From NCBI RefSeq assembly GCF_025698545.1, contig NC_068569.1, forward strand, positions 16,182,001-16,246,000: a stretch of DNA of 64,000 nucleotides, written 5' to 3'. A program made the translations under genes and the position numbers. This DNA comes from Gossypium raimondii (lineage: Eukaryota; Streptophyta; Magnoliopsida; Malvales; Malvaceae). Positions 1 through 11,872 of the stretch are shown here, one piece after another (position 1 is the first letter of the stretch; each line of letters begins with the position of its first letter). The notes beneath the pieces are model-generated. The model saw only the letters and a list, made by a program, of their open reading frames with translations, made no database searches and was not told where the DNA came from.

Positions 1-999
1 TGATGAAGAAAATCACCACGGAGAAATTGAGAGAAATGAATGCACTGAAAATGGGTCCAAAAGATTTCCTCTTCCCTGCTTCTACAATCCTCACTAGAAT
101 CTCCCATTTGCTTGACCACACAGATCCACACCTAAAGACCGGGGTTTTTTTTTTTGGGAGGGGGGAAGGATAGGGGGATTGTGTTTATGGAATAAATGCT
201 TTGCGTTTCAATTCATTGTTTCTGCACAGAAACAACGAAGAATCCAAAGGATGTAAAATGGGAAGGCAAAATGAGTCAGGAATCTAATGATCAGGAGACA
301 ATCGTTTGGGTTTAGATGGAGAGGATTTTAGAGATGGATGAGCTGAGGCTGAAGACCAAAGGGAGTAGTTGAAAGGTTAAAAGTTTAGAGAAGAGACGTC
401 TAAAAGGACGAGGCTTATTGGTTTCGGTTGAGGGGAGGGGAGGGGGGTGTCATCAGACTTCCCCAGCCAAAGTAGGTGCGGAGACTGAACTCTACGGTTT
501 ATAGATGGGGGACTGGGCTAATGGGCTGCTTCCCGCTTGCATTATGTTTTGTCTCTGCTATCCATAAACTTTCCCCGTGAAAAAAATTTAACACTGAACC
601 ATTTTTTATTTCTTAAATTTCCATCCTTACTTTATTAAAATATTATAAAATTCGTCATATTAAGAGTAGAATTGTATTTTATCTTATCTATTCAAAAATA
701 AACAAATAAAAAACACACATTTGATAATCATATAACAAAAGGAAATTGTCATGAATTTAAATTTAATAAAAATTAACAGAAATAAAAACTAAACTTAAAC
801 CAACTAAATTCTCAAAAATATATTTATAAAATACAATCTAAAACCTAGGAAAGTTATATCTTTGCTTGTTCATGATAGGTTTTTAATATATTAATATTAT
901 TATGATATTATATGCAACTTTTATTTAAATACTTCTATTTTTTAAATTGTGTATTAGATTTTCTTTTAATTTTATAAAATGCTAAAATTATTAAACAGA
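1..999. other. Unassigned left margin
   Basis: No gene could be supported. Bases 1-550 are relatively GC-rich, include a G-run around 430-450, and could be the 5' flank or leader of a gene lying to the left. No coding frame with a recognisable domain was found on either strand. From about 590 to 1000 the sequence is very AT-rich and featureless. Confidence 0.4.
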
Positions 1000-1009
1000 A
1001 ACGTTTTAA

Positions 1010-1560
1010 AAAATTTATAGGCTTAAGAGTAAAAAATTATTGTATGCAGATAATTTTAATCCTAAAAATTCTATTGTTGTTTTCTCTAGCTCTATCTCTT
1101 TAGGGCTTAATATAGAGAAATAATATTAAGATGTTTTCTATGTTTTTCTAATGTATCTGAAAATATTAAAATATCATCTATATATACTACACAAAATTTT
1201 TTATATTTATTAAAAATAGAATCCATCCATCTTTGGAAGATTTGAGGAGCATTACAAAGTCCAAATGGCATTACTCTCCATTGATAATGTCCACTAGGAG
1301 TACTAAAGGCTGTTAAAGGTTTAGATTTATCAGTTAGCATAATTTGCCAAAATCTCGATTTACAATCAAATTTACTAAAGTGTTTAGCTTGATTAATCAA
1401 AAACATCTTTTCTTGGAATAAAATATCCATAAAAATAATATTTTGATTTAATCTTTTATAATTAATAACCATCCTAGCTTTTCCTCTTTTATTTCAAAGA
1501 TAGTTTCTAACCATAAAAGTTGGACTAGAATGTGGACTATTAGTTTTTCTATTAATCCTT
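1010..1560 (-). pseudogene. Pararetroviral reverse transcriptase fragment
   Basis: The longest open stretch (1107-1472) gives 121 residues of a reverse transcriptase palm. It contains the FDCKSRFWQI block, the MPFGLCNAPQ block and the catalytic YIDD box followed by IL. Upstream, past a stop at about 1490, a related segment ending in a SSPTFMV motif can be read. Downstream, after a frameshift near 1100, a segment with the FLGL motif typical of the region after the palm is visible. The sequence resembles caulimoviruses more than gypsy elements. It is a pseudogene because of the internal stop and the frameshift, and no RNase H follows. Confidence 0.85.
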
Positions 1561-1849
1561 TTTTAATAATTCATTAATATGTATTTCAAATTCATCTATA
1601 TCTTGTTTAATATAGATCATAGGTTTAACTCTAATAATTTTATTGGGTTTTTCAATTTAATTTCACAAGATCTAGGACTATTTTGCCATAATTTTAATGG
1701 TTCTTCACTAAAATTATCTTCTAAAATTTTAAACAACCAATGATTTGTTTCTAGTTGTTTAATATGTTCTTTCTTTGTTGGTGTAAAATTTTATCACACA
1801 CAAATTTATGGTTTTCTACCAATGATATTTTCACGAAGATTTTTCTCTG

Positions 1850-2175
1850 ATAACATAATTAAATTTTAATCAATAAAAATGGTTGATGTTGATATATAAA
1901 ATTATTTCCTAATAATATATCTCCATGCATTACAGAAAATATAAAATTTTAGGAATCACAAATCTTACATTATTTATGTAGATTGATATATTTCTAGCTT
2001 TATATTGAATTATAGTTTCATTACCATCTATTCCTATTGCTTTTATAGGATTTTCATAGTTTCCCATTTTCTCTGAGAATGTCATTTTTTTGCAACTCTG
2101 GTTGTAGCTCCAGATTCTAATAAAGCATGTAAAGAATATTTTTATATTCTCTAAATTGAAAAGAAATTTCAATAT
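1850..2175 (-). pseudogene. Pararetroviral aspartic protease fragment
   Basis: An 80-codon open stretch (1930-2172) overlaps a retroviral-type aspartic protease. The active-site region lies near 2100-2125 in a different frame from the rest of the domain, which shows a frameshift. The usual catalytic D-S-G reads E-S-G here, so the catalytic aspartate appears lost. Further down, a DILLGNNF-like motif near 1890-1920 matches the C-terminal part of such proteases. Its position just upstream of the reverse transcriptase fits the caulimovirid gene order. Confidence 0.7.
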
Positions 2176-2249
2176 AAGTATAATATTTTCGGATTAGAAA
2201 TTTTGAAAAAGTAATTATATCTTTTCTCCAATTTTTATTTGTTGAATAA

Positions 2250-3012
2250 TTATTGAAGTTTATAGTTCTTCTATTCTAGTGTTTCTATAATTTCTACTTG
2301 TTTTAGTAGGAAATATAGGAATATGACCTTTTTATTCCTATGAGTATATTATTTTCTTCTTTCTCTGTTTGAGAATTTAAGGAATTTTCTTTTGACCAAG
2401 TATTGTTGTTGTTTACAACAATAGTCAAAGACTGTCCCAATCATCTATGGTTTTTCATAGTCACTATAGAAATATTAGTTAAGTCTAAATATATTCCTTA
2501 TTGAGCTACATTTCTTTTATTTAAATTATCTATTCTTTGTTGAATAGATTGACTAGATGTTTCTCCTAGATATTCAAGTTTTACATCATTAGTAACTATA
2601 TTTTCAGTTTTGTTACAAAAATTCTAGTTGTATTTCAACTTTTTCAAAATCTTTATTAAAAGATCTCAAATAATCATATTTTTAAAGATCTGATTCTATT
2701 TTCCTTTTTCATAAGGATTTGTTTGTTCAAGATCCATAGGTTTTGGAATATTTTCTTTCTCATTTGTTGAAGTTTTTCTTCATCAAAATTATAACTAATG
2801 ACTTTTAAGTCTAAGTTATCGAATTACTAGAACTACTACTGTTTGTAATGTCATATTTTAACATATAATGATATGTAAATAAAGTAAATAAATCTTTATA
2901 TTTTTCATAAAGTTCTTATATTAATTTTAAATATTATATTCTTTCATATTTATTAGTACCATTAGTAAATTTATCTTTCCAATGTTCTATAAGTTTTTTA
3001 TAGGACTGGAAA
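2250..3012 (-). pseudogene. Pararetroviral polyprotein middle region, degenerate
   Basis: This lies between the solo LTR and the protease remnant on the minus strand. Short lysine-, asparagine- and serine-rich frames are visible but no domain was recognised. By position it should correspond to the coat-protein part of the polyprotein; that is inferred from order only. The open stretch at 2934-3137 is a chimera: its first part is the end of the inserted LTR and its last part is viral. Confidence 0.5.
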
Positions 3013-3017
3013 TCATA

Positions 3018-4355
3018 TGATCTTGATCGTTGAAAGCACCAAAAATATCCTATCCCTAATAAATAATGAAAAAGAATAGTAAAAGGGAAGTAGAGTAAAA
3101 TCCTTAGGGACTGGATTTGCACAATGTCTTGTTCCATGAAATTCCAGGCAGAATCTTGCCCAAGAAAACTTGCGTTCTTGGAAAAAAATGAGAAAATAAC
3201 AGAATTAAAGGTTTGGATCTGGAAACGAAAAATAAAATAAAAATAGAATTAAGAATATTGAATTGAAGATTCGAGAAATTAAAAATAGAGTTGAGAGAAA
3301 GGAAATTCTTATGGGATGTTCCAGCCTCCAGTTGTCTCGTTTCGCCTTGGGTTCAATCCTCAGCTTTTAGATGATCCTTCCCAAACCGAATAAGCCAATT
3401 ATAGCGGAAGAGGACGCATACGACCACCAACTCCAAGGATTTAGACTTACGATTTAGTGGAACCTGACTCTAGCCAATAATCGCTTCTGTGGGATCGTCT
3501 TATGCTAGATCAACACTTCTCAATGGCGAATCCCACGCCATTTTATCTCTTGGCCTTGCCAACCTTTGACGCAGTAAGCTAACGAACCAGCTGTGCAACC
3601 TTCCCAAAATATACAAAGCAGCCGCATTTGCATATGTTGAAAAGCTTACTTCTTAATGGGCATAGACGGAATCATCAGCCCCGTAGTGCGGAAAAATGAT
3701 GAATACTCAGCGAGGAGGCTAAGTACGGACTCTAAGCCTCAAGAACCCTTTTTGGGGAATATCGACAACCTTCGGCTAGATGAGTTTAGTGGCTCATAGT
3801 TGTGGTGGAAAAGAAAATAAATAAAATAAAAATGAAGATTTTATTAAAAGGAAATATGAGAAGAACAAAAGCTTAGACTTTTGGGGAAAGAATGTTTATA
3901 GAAAAAGATGGATGCCTTTGGAGTCACTTCACTCCCTATTTATAGTGCTAGGGGAGATAGTCTAATCCTACTTAAACTCCCAAAAGATAAATACATTTAA
4001 TTGAAGATAAATAAAGATAAATAAAATAAAATCCTAAAAATAAATAATCCTTAATAATTATCTTAATATTAATTATCCTAATATAATTAAAATAGAGTCT
4101 GATAGAATAAAATCTCTTCTTTTTGCATTTCAACCCTTGTTTCCTCCATGCTTGCACTTTTGGCACCAACTTTTCCTTGTGTTGCACATCGGCCCATTTT
4201 ATCTCTAAATTTACGCTTTTGACCCTTAATTTTGCTTTTGCCTCAAATTTAGTCCCTATGAGATAAAAGATCATAAATAGCTCAAATTAGCAGGATCATA
4301 CTCAGAATAAATACATAATTAATACATAAAAATACGCTATTCTAGAGTGTTATCA
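3018..4355 (-). mobile_element. Solo LTR inserted in the pararetrovirus (1,338 bp, TSD TCATA)
   Basis: The element begins TGATAACACTC on the minus strand and ends with CA at 3018. It is flanked by identical 5-bp direct repeats TCATA at 3013-3017 and 4356-4360. A TATA motif (CTATAAATAGGGAG on the minus strand, near 3932-3946) fits an LTR promoter. No internal region, primer-binding site or polypurine tract is present, so this is most simply a solo LTR left by recombination. With the insert and one target repeat removed, the flanking viral reading frame stays open across the junction, which confirms that the host sequence is the virus. Confidence 0.88.
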
Positions 4356-4359
4356 TCAT

Positions 4360-5400
4360 ATCTTTGTTGATTATTAATTTTTTTATGTTCTATAAGTTCT
4401 TGGATGTTTTCTACATTCATTTCTTCAAAATCATCTAGATGAAGTGAATTAAATGAAAGTCTTGGTGATGAATTCCAAGTCTCCCATGTACTTCTGATAT
4501 TTCCAGAATATGAGATGAAAAATCTTTTATCTCCATTTCGGCTATCTTTTTAATAGTCGTAAAGATTCCTCATCTCTATCTTCCTCAATATTTCCAGTAT
4601 AATATGTCAATACTATCCTTCCATCAGTCCATAAATGATAAATTTCTTGTTGAAGAAGATCTTGGGCTTTTGTTATTAAATCTATCCTGTTTTGGGTTTG
4701 ATAATAACTCGGATCATTGTAACACCTGTCAATATTTTTTATCAAGTGTTCTTTGACCTTTTTGACAGCTGATAATCGGGGACTTCCAATCATCATTTGA
4801 ATAATTCATATTTTATATGGTTGATAAAAATTTTCTTTTTCAGCTATACTAATTAGATTACTAATTCCAATATGAAAATAGTAATAAAAATCATCATTGT
4901 TTATGATGTTTTGTAATATCAATTTAACGGCTGCAAGAAAATCTTTTAAAAGATGAAAAGAAAAATTTTGTACTACTATTTCTTTAATAAAACCCCATTC
5001 AATACTAGTTATATCAAATGGTTCATGATCTAATCTAAATTTTATAGTTGGATATTTTCATCTATATCATTAATATAAACATATGCTTGTAAAAATATTC
5101 AGAAAATTTTTTGAAATTGAGCTTCTTTGTTTGCAAATAGCTCCATTTATTTTATAAAAATTTCTCTTGGTAGAATATGTCTAGATTTATTATATAAATA
5201 TATTCTAAATATTTTATTCATAATATGATTGTTTTTCCTTTATGAATAAAGAACTGAAATATATCAAGAAGATTGTTTATATCCTTAATATCCATAAATT
5301 CCATTTGGAATTCATCCCAATCTCTGTATAAGATGGATTTTAATAATAAATCATCGATTCACTTTCCTTAGTTATTTTTCAACTAAAATGGTGAAAACTT
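4360..5400 (-). pseudogene. Pararetroviral polyprotein N-terminal region, degenerate
   Basis: An open stretch at 4542-4796 (84 codons, starting MMIGSPRLSA) continues upstream, after a stop and frame change, into a longer frame rich in aromatic and acidic residues at about 4800-5070. By position it is the N-terminal part of the viral polyprotein, where movement-protein or leader functions usually lie. I could not recognise a specific domain. Several stops interrupt the frame. Confidence 0.5.
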
Positions 5401-7784
5401 TATAAGAGTTCTTCGAAATTCACTCTTTGTTGAAAAACATGAGTTTTCATATTTCATTAATAAAATTATATAATTCGGTGATGATAATTATTTTAGAAAC
5501 CCGATTAAATTTATGTGGTATCAATTAAACTATTTGATGAATGAAAACCGCTATTGATAATTATTTGTTAGTAGTGTTGATGATAATTATTTAGCTTGTT
5601 TTGTATTGCATGAAACTTTACTATCATGATATCATTTTGTTTTATATATTATATTAGTAAATTATTTAAAATTTTGTAGAAAAATATAAAAATTGTCTTC
5701 TTCACTTTTCCACGATGCACATCCCGTCGTAGCCGCTAGATGATAACATGCTGAAGCACATTTTTGTTAATTTATACTTTAGTCCCCTAAGATCATAAAT
5801 TTTTAATTTAATCCCTTAAAGAATTTAACATAATAAAATTATACTTTAACCCATTAAAAAATAATAGTTGATCCCTAAAATAAATTTCTGATCTCATCCC
5901 AATACACATACGTGCACGATTGAGTAGTAGATTCTTTTTGACATAATAGTAAAAGCAAATGGCAACATGTCAGAGTTTCCTAACTATGTCCAGCTATGTG
6001 ACATTTTGTATTGCATTGCAGCCCTTGTTGAAGCCTTGCATTACATGTGTGATTGTATTCTTCCTTCAAAACTGTTTTGGGCCTGCAAATGAGATGTATT
6101 CCTCTTTCAAAATTGCTTTGGACCAGCAAACACAATTTTTGACTGTCATCGAAAATTGGCTTTAGCTTCCAATGAAAGTCATTTAGGGTTAGTACCTTTA
6201 TAAGTAACTATTATATATGTTCACTAACCATGTCTAAACAGAAGAGGGTTGCAATGAGTCTCTCTCTATTGTGTGGTCTATTGTTAGCTAGTTTATGCTA
6301 CCATCTACTGCCTCTGCTGCTCCCTCCTACAATCTTAATTATCCACCTTCGCCCTTCATCCCTATCATCATTCTTACCACTTTGTTGAATATTTGTGAAC
6401 CAAACCATACATCTCACATTTTTAGAAGATATGATCTATTGTTTCCTCTTCCCTATGATAGAAATGACACATTAATATTCCTTTTTCGGAGTTCAAATCC
6501 AACCACATTCCTTCCATACAAAAATCAAATTTTAAAAGGCAGGTTTAGCTTCTACAACTTTTTCCACTATAAGAAGCACGTGACAGTAGTTTGATTTCCA
6601 ATTTTTTGGTGCCATAGAAACTCATGACCCATCTTAATTCAGAGTTTACCTGTAAAATTGTGTTTCCAAACAAATTTATCCTTACTAGTAAACAAGGAAA
6701 AGCCCCTCGATTTGATTTCATTAAAGCAACCTATACAACATTAAATTTAATGACTTCATTGGCATTCTAATAAGCAATTGTAGTCGCTTTTTATTGTGCT
6801 AATTGAGTAAAAGAAAGTGAATTATTGTATTAGAAAATCACACTAAATTTATATTTCAAGATTGATTAGAGGGATCACAAACGATTACACCTAAAATCCA
6901 ACCTCTTACACAAAATTTTTATATACTACAATTATTCTCTACAAATATTGAAAGATAAATATAAAGCAATAAAAAAGATCAGAAATTTAACGAGGTTTGA
7001 CAAATCAAGTGGGAAAGTACAAGGAAAAAGAAAAGGGGAATTTTTTATTCAATCCTTGTACACTTTTTTTTTTCTGTAAGAATATTTGGACTGTGCATGG
7101 GAACCCTAGACCGGAATGACGGTTGATGATTTGAATTTACAATACTCCCATGTTTGATTCTAATAGGATAAATGCATCATTGTCACCCCAAACCACCAGC
7201 CTCGATGTCAATTCATATTATTTAGGTAATTAAAAAAATTTCATATTATTTCGGTAATTAATTTTTTTTTCCATATTATTCTGGAAAAAAAGCCTTGTAC
7301 ATTGAATACAAGCCTAAGCATACACCCTACACAATAAGTCAAAATAATTAATAATTAAGGTTAAAATATTATTTTAAGAAATTCTGAATTATTTTTATTT
7401 TTATTTTTATAAGTACCTATTTATTAACATAATAAAATAAAGTAATAACTTGAATAAAAGTCTAAGTATATAAATAGAGAATGATTTTATCTTTTAATTA
7501 TCACTTAATTAGTGTTAGAGTTATATATCAATTAAAATTTAAGTTTAGATCTATAAATAGTATCCATTAGTAGTCTCTAAGAAAATCATCGATAAAAATA
7601 TGAAAATTATTAGTATTGATAAGTTTAAAGTATCTCAAGAAGAAGTATTAAATAATAATGGTACCGAATAGATATGTAAGATCATTCTAATTGATGATGA
7701 CATTATATAATATTATGTTATTTATTAAAAAAATTATATGTTATTTATTTTGTGTCAAACAAATACTCTTTTATATTGTCCGTT
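5400..7784. other. AT-rich intergenic sequence
   Basis: No gene was supported. Short open frames at 5959-6165 and 6295-6594 on the plus strand have no recognisable domain and look like chance. The segment 6840-7080 is typical AT-rich noncoding plant DNA with homopolymer runs. Confidence 0.5.
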
Positions 7785-7921
7785 GAGTCTTAACTTGATT
7801 GACATAGACATTGTTGCCAATGCAGGAGGACGTGGGTATCAAGTAAGCTGAAACGCATTATTCTCCTATTTATGGGTTGAGAGGGGGTCTAAGCAATATG
7901 ATCAAAACCTATAATGAGATT
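7785..7921 (+). mobile_element. SINE-like copy 1, tRNA-derived head
   Basis: This aligns with the copy at 10241-10404 from GAGTCTTA at the start to AATGAGATT at the end. The head resembles a tRNA-derived RNA polymerase III promoter: an A-box-like TAACTTGATTGAC, then a diverged B box. A T-run follows the 3' end. It is diverged and shorter in its second half than copy 2. Target duplications were not resolved. Confidence 0.55.
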
Positions 7922-7922
7922 G

Positions 7923-9044
7923 TTTTTTTTATATATTTTTTTACCTTGTTATTATTATCATTATTAAAGGAGAGAGATTTAAAAAAAAAGTAAAAAAATC
8001 ATATAATATTTCCCATAATTATTTTTAATCATCATTATTATAATTGATGTATGTTGTTTTGTCTTTTTATTTAATTAAATTGAATATTATATATTTTTAA
8101 TATAGTTCTAAATTTCACTCACGATTCATCTAAAACATGACCAAGTTTCATACTTTCTATACTATTTGTTGCAATTTTGAAGACATCATAAAATAATATA
8201 AAATTAAATCAAACTCTAGGAAGATGGGGTATCAACTTTACCCATCCAATTCACAATCTTACAATTAAAATAAAATACCAAAATCAATATAATTTACGTA
8301 TGTTCATCACTTGCTAATATTAATTTTTTCTCTTCTTTCAATCTTCATGCTGAATTTTGTTAGTGAAAAATAAATAAATGTTTATCATAAGCTTTTACCT
8401 ATTCAACACCTTACATGTTATAAATTCCTTTTTTATAATAATTGGTATTTATAACTTTTGATATTCTCTTACAAATTTTGGTATGGTTTCGAAATTGTAA
8501 GATTTTGGAGTAAAAAATTGTTTTAAATATTAAGAATTTTCAATTTGATTTCGATAACCTTTAAGTTATTATATTTTCAGCAAAATATGGTAATTTCACA
8601 ATAATTTTAAAAATATAACTAATTAAATAAAATAAATAAATTTATCAAGACAAACCAAAATTAATATCCCATCATATCATAATCTTTTGCACTTCCTTAT
8701 ATTTTTTTATATGCCCTAACAAATTTTGGTACTTCCCCATAATTTTTTTATACTTCCTCATATTTTTAGTATTCTCTCGTTTTTTTTATCGGGTCGGATC
8801 GGTTTTATTCTCATTAGCAGACCAAGCAATTGAATTGGTGATTGTAAATAACTAATAATTTTGATATCATATTTTAAATAGTAAATATGAACTATGTTTT
8901 AATTTATATGATCTTTCTAAGAATATAAAGATTAAATTTATTTATTTTACAGTAGATATCTTAATTTTATACAACAATTTGGCAATTATTTTCCCAAAAA
9001 AAACATCTAAAAGTAATGTATAGGTTTAAAAATATGCAAATTAT
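7923..9044. other. AT-rich intergenic sequence
   Basis: Only AT-rich noncoding sequence was seen, with simple A and T runs and no open frame of note. Confidence 0.5.
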
Positions 9045-9150
9045 GAGGTGTGGTGTGATAGTTACTTACCTCATACCTTAACTATGAGGTCGGGATTTTG
9101 ATCCTCGCCCATGGGAATAAAATTCATTTCATTACCGGCCATTTATCTCT
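9045..9150 (+). mobile_element. Short tRNA-like SINE relic upstream of the KO start
   Basis: The sequence from GTGTGGTGTGATAG to a B-box-like GGGATTTTGATCC resembles a tRNA-derived SINE head of a different family from the copies at 7785 and 10241. It ends about 100 bp upstream of the KO start codon. Ends are approximate and no target duplication was identified. Confidence 0.4.
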
Positions 9151-9252
9151 TGGAAATCATTCATGATTGCTACTCATCACTTGTCCTCCTACATCACACT
9201 TCAACTTCACTACCAGATCCAAGTTAATTACTAGTCGCTAAAGCTTGTAAAA

Positions 9253-9674
9253 ATGATGGCAATGGCACGTATCTTTGAGTACTGCCAAACTCTCCCCTTT
9301 CCCTACTCTCTCGCTGCTGTCTTCTTCTTGATATTCCTCAAAAGATTTGTGCTATGGGGTTGCAAGATGGGATCTACCACCCTTCCAACCGTCCCAGGTA
9401 CCATTTTCTTTCTGGGGCTTATAATTTTCTACTGAAATCTTTATTAGTTTCTGAGTGATTATCAACAAGGAATGAGATTTGAGATGTATTATGATGGGGT
9501 TGGTGTGCAGTGGTACCGGGGCTGCCAATTATAGGAAATTTGCTGCAGCTGAAAGAGAAGAAGCCTCACAAGACATTCACAAAATATTGGGCAGAGATAA
9601 ATGGAGCAGTTTATTCAATCAGGGCCGGGGCTTCTACTGTGGTTGTGCTCAATTCTCCCCCGACCGCCAAAGAG
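9253..9674 (+). CDS. KO: KO exons 1-2 (N-terminal 103 codons)
   Basis: Exon 1 (9253-9397) codes for the start and the hydrophobic anchor. The ATG at 9253 is followed by a second in-frame ATG two codons later. Exon 2 (9511-9674) codes for the hinge and the [13 protein letters not shown] region. The join is in phase (one base of the codon in exon 1), giving VPVVPGLP across the splice. Both exons are intact. The donor after exon 2 opens the 14.7-kb intron. Confidence 0.88.
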
Positions 9675-10240
9675 GTTAGCGCTTTGCTTCCTTCCTGTCT
9701 TGTTTATTTTGGCTTCATTACTGTCAACATCACTCCTGATATCAGCCAATCATTACTCCATTAACATTCACAAATAACAGTGCATTGCATGGACATCTTA
9801 TGAAGGGTAGTTCTTTATTTGCAGAAATATAGCAAATTTTATTATATCTAAAATTACCCTTTTGTTATTATTTCAATTATTTAATTTAAATCTAGTATTT
9901 TGAATCTAAATTGCGACTAGACTTGCTCATCATTATCATGTCTAAGTCCAAAGGTCCTTCCGAAAATTAGGAGATTTAGACAAAAATACAAGGTTCGAAA
10001 AATGTATTTGGGTAAAATTTAAGACTCGTTTTCTATATGGGTCGGGCTTTGGGTAAGATTTTTTACCCAACCCAACCCGACCCAAATATATTATGTTATA
10101 AAAATATTTCATTATTATTTTCATATAGGCATTAATTGTATTTTGAATTTTTTTATTGTTAATATTTTAATTAACAAATTTGTTAATATAATTTACTTAT
10201 ATTCAAATAGCATAATAGAAAAATGGGTTAAAACTTGACT
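9675..10240. other. KO intron 2, 5' part before the transposons
   Basis: AT-rich intron. Bases 9930-10090 contain a repeat with a GGGTCGGGCTTTGGG segment followed by ACCCAACCCAACCCGACCC. These could pair as an imperfect inverted repeat. No coding sequence was recognised. Confidence 0.45.
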
Positions 10241-10404
10241 GAGTCTTAGCTTGATTGGTAATGACATTGTTGTTAGTATAAGAGGACGTGGATTCGAGTG
10301 CACTAAAGCGCATTATCCTCATTTTTAATGGTTGAGAAAGGGCTATGGGTAGTTTTAGACATGGTCTAAAAAGAACAGATATGATGAGAACCTATAATGA
10401 GATT
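10241..10404 (+). mobile_element. SINE-like copy 2, tRNA-derived head
   Basis: This is the better preserved copy of the family seen at 7785. An A-box-like TTAGCTTGATTGGTA and a B-box-like GGATTCGAGTGC are spaced as in tRNA-derived SINEs. The body ends with AATGAGATT, followed by an A-rich tract. It sits in KO intron 2. The exact ends and target duplication are uncertain. Confidence 0.6.
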
Positions 10405-10478
10405 AATGTTAAAAAAATTAAAAAAATAAACACCTCAACTCATATGCAACGTATGAGATACCGAGAACTAATCTATAA

Positions 10479-11588
10479 TCTATATATATAAGCACGAGTT
10501 TAGAGGAACTTTTGAAACGATTAAAGTACTCTTTATTTTTCATCATATTATTAAATTGACATTTAAAGATAATTATAATATTTAACTTAGAATTGTTAGT
10601 TAAAAAGTTTACTATAAAATATAAACTGGGATGATTATATATTCATAAATGATAATAATTTAATAAAAATTGTGATAATTACACATTTAAATATAATTAT
10701 AATTTAAAATAATTATTTAAAAATTTGATTTAAACAAAGTTTTACTAATTTAAAATAAAACTGTAATTTTAGTAAAACTCTAAGCGTAAACTATAAGAAA
10801 AAGTTGTTATAATTATAATTTAATTTACAATTATTAGTTAAAAATGATTATAATTTAATTTATGTAAATTAAAGTTATTAATTGAATAGAACTCTAAGCA
10901 TATTAATTATTATTAGAGTTATATACCAATTAAAATTTAACTTTAATTTTTAAAGTAAATTTAGTAGTTACATCTATTCAATCAAGTAACATGTAAGAAA
11001 ATTTATGAACAAAAAATTGGAAAATTTTAATAATAATAAGTAAGAATTATATAAAAAAGAATGAGGCATTAAAGTAATGGTTATTTAAAATGTAAATATT
11101 GAATCATATTCTAACAACAGTGGCACTAGAGAGATAAAATATTATTTTAATTCTTTGACGAGATAATATAGCATTATGATAATCTTGTGTAAGTTGTTTA
11201 TACTATGTGAATCAAACAATCTTAAATTAGTCTTTTATTTATCCATTATGTGTTTGGTGTGGTGGAAAACATTTTGTGGATTCATTTTAAAATAAATTTA
11301 AATTTCAACCATTATTTTCTAATCATTCTTATTAATTTAGTGTAAATATCTTTTGTATTTATTTTCTTATATAGCTTCAAATTTGTGTATTATTTTAATA
11401 GTGTTATGTATTAATTCTTTTTTATTTTAAAAATGTTATTTTATTCTCTCAACTATTTTTTCAAAATTAATTGACTTTTAGTATAAATTTAAGTTAGTAC
11501 AAATATATATTTTAACATTATAAAAATATTAATTAAGAAATTAAGAAATTGTATAATATTTCGTGTAACACGTGATATTTGAAACTAG
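10479..11588 (+). mobile_element. Candidate non-autonomous Helitron (1,110 bp)
   Basis: The segment starts with TC (TCTATATATATAAGCACG) and ends with CTAG. A short palindrome CGTGTAACACG (11562-11572) lies 12 nt before the terminal CTAG. It is flanked by A on the left and T on the right, as expected for insertion between A and T. It is AT-rich and has no Rep/helicase gene. A second sequence resembling the 5' end (TATATATAAAAGCACGAA) starts directly after the 3' end at 11589, suggesting a nested or tandem copy. The 5' TC rule is weak evidence alone; the 3' structure is the stronger part. Confidence 0.55.
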
Positions 11589-11872
11589 TATATATAAAAG
11601 CACGAATGTAAAGAAACATTTTACGATATCATTGGCCGTAAATTATATCACAAAATTTTATATGTGCAGTTACTTTAATTATAACACGTGATATGTGCAG
11701 TTACTTTAATTATATATGAAATAAATAATCAAACTGCGATATTTCAGTAGTTTATGGAGGTATCTTAGCATGGAGATCTGTTAAAGGTTTTGGGTCATGT
11801 TTGACTGTCCATTTTAGTTCAATAAATTCTCAAAACTTATTTAAAGTGTATTTGTTTCACTACATCAAAACA

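Larger units (their letters stand above)
1000..5400 (-). mobile_element. Endogenous caulimovirus-like pararetrovirus, decayed and fragmentary
   Basis: Read on the minus strand, this segment holds remnants of a Caulimoviridae-type polyprotein in the expected order: an unrecognised N-terminal part (about 5400-4360), an unrecognised middle part (3012-2250), an aspartic protease (about 2170-1850) and a reverse transcriptase (about 1560-1010). No RNase H was found downstream of the polymerase. The reading frame is broken many times by stops and indels, so no intact viral gene remains. A host retrotransposon LTR splits it at 3018-4355. No integrase was seen, which fits a pararetrovirus rather than a gypsy element. 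Genus was not determined. The copy looks old and incapable of expression. Confidence 0.8.

Noticed and set aside
3972..4274. 100-codon minus-strand ORF
   Set aside because: It lies wholly inside the solo LTR, upstream of its TATA box, and is not viral or host coding sequence.
6295..6594. 99-codon plus-strand ORF
   Set aside because: No recognisable domain, flanking sequence is noncoding in character, and composition looks random.
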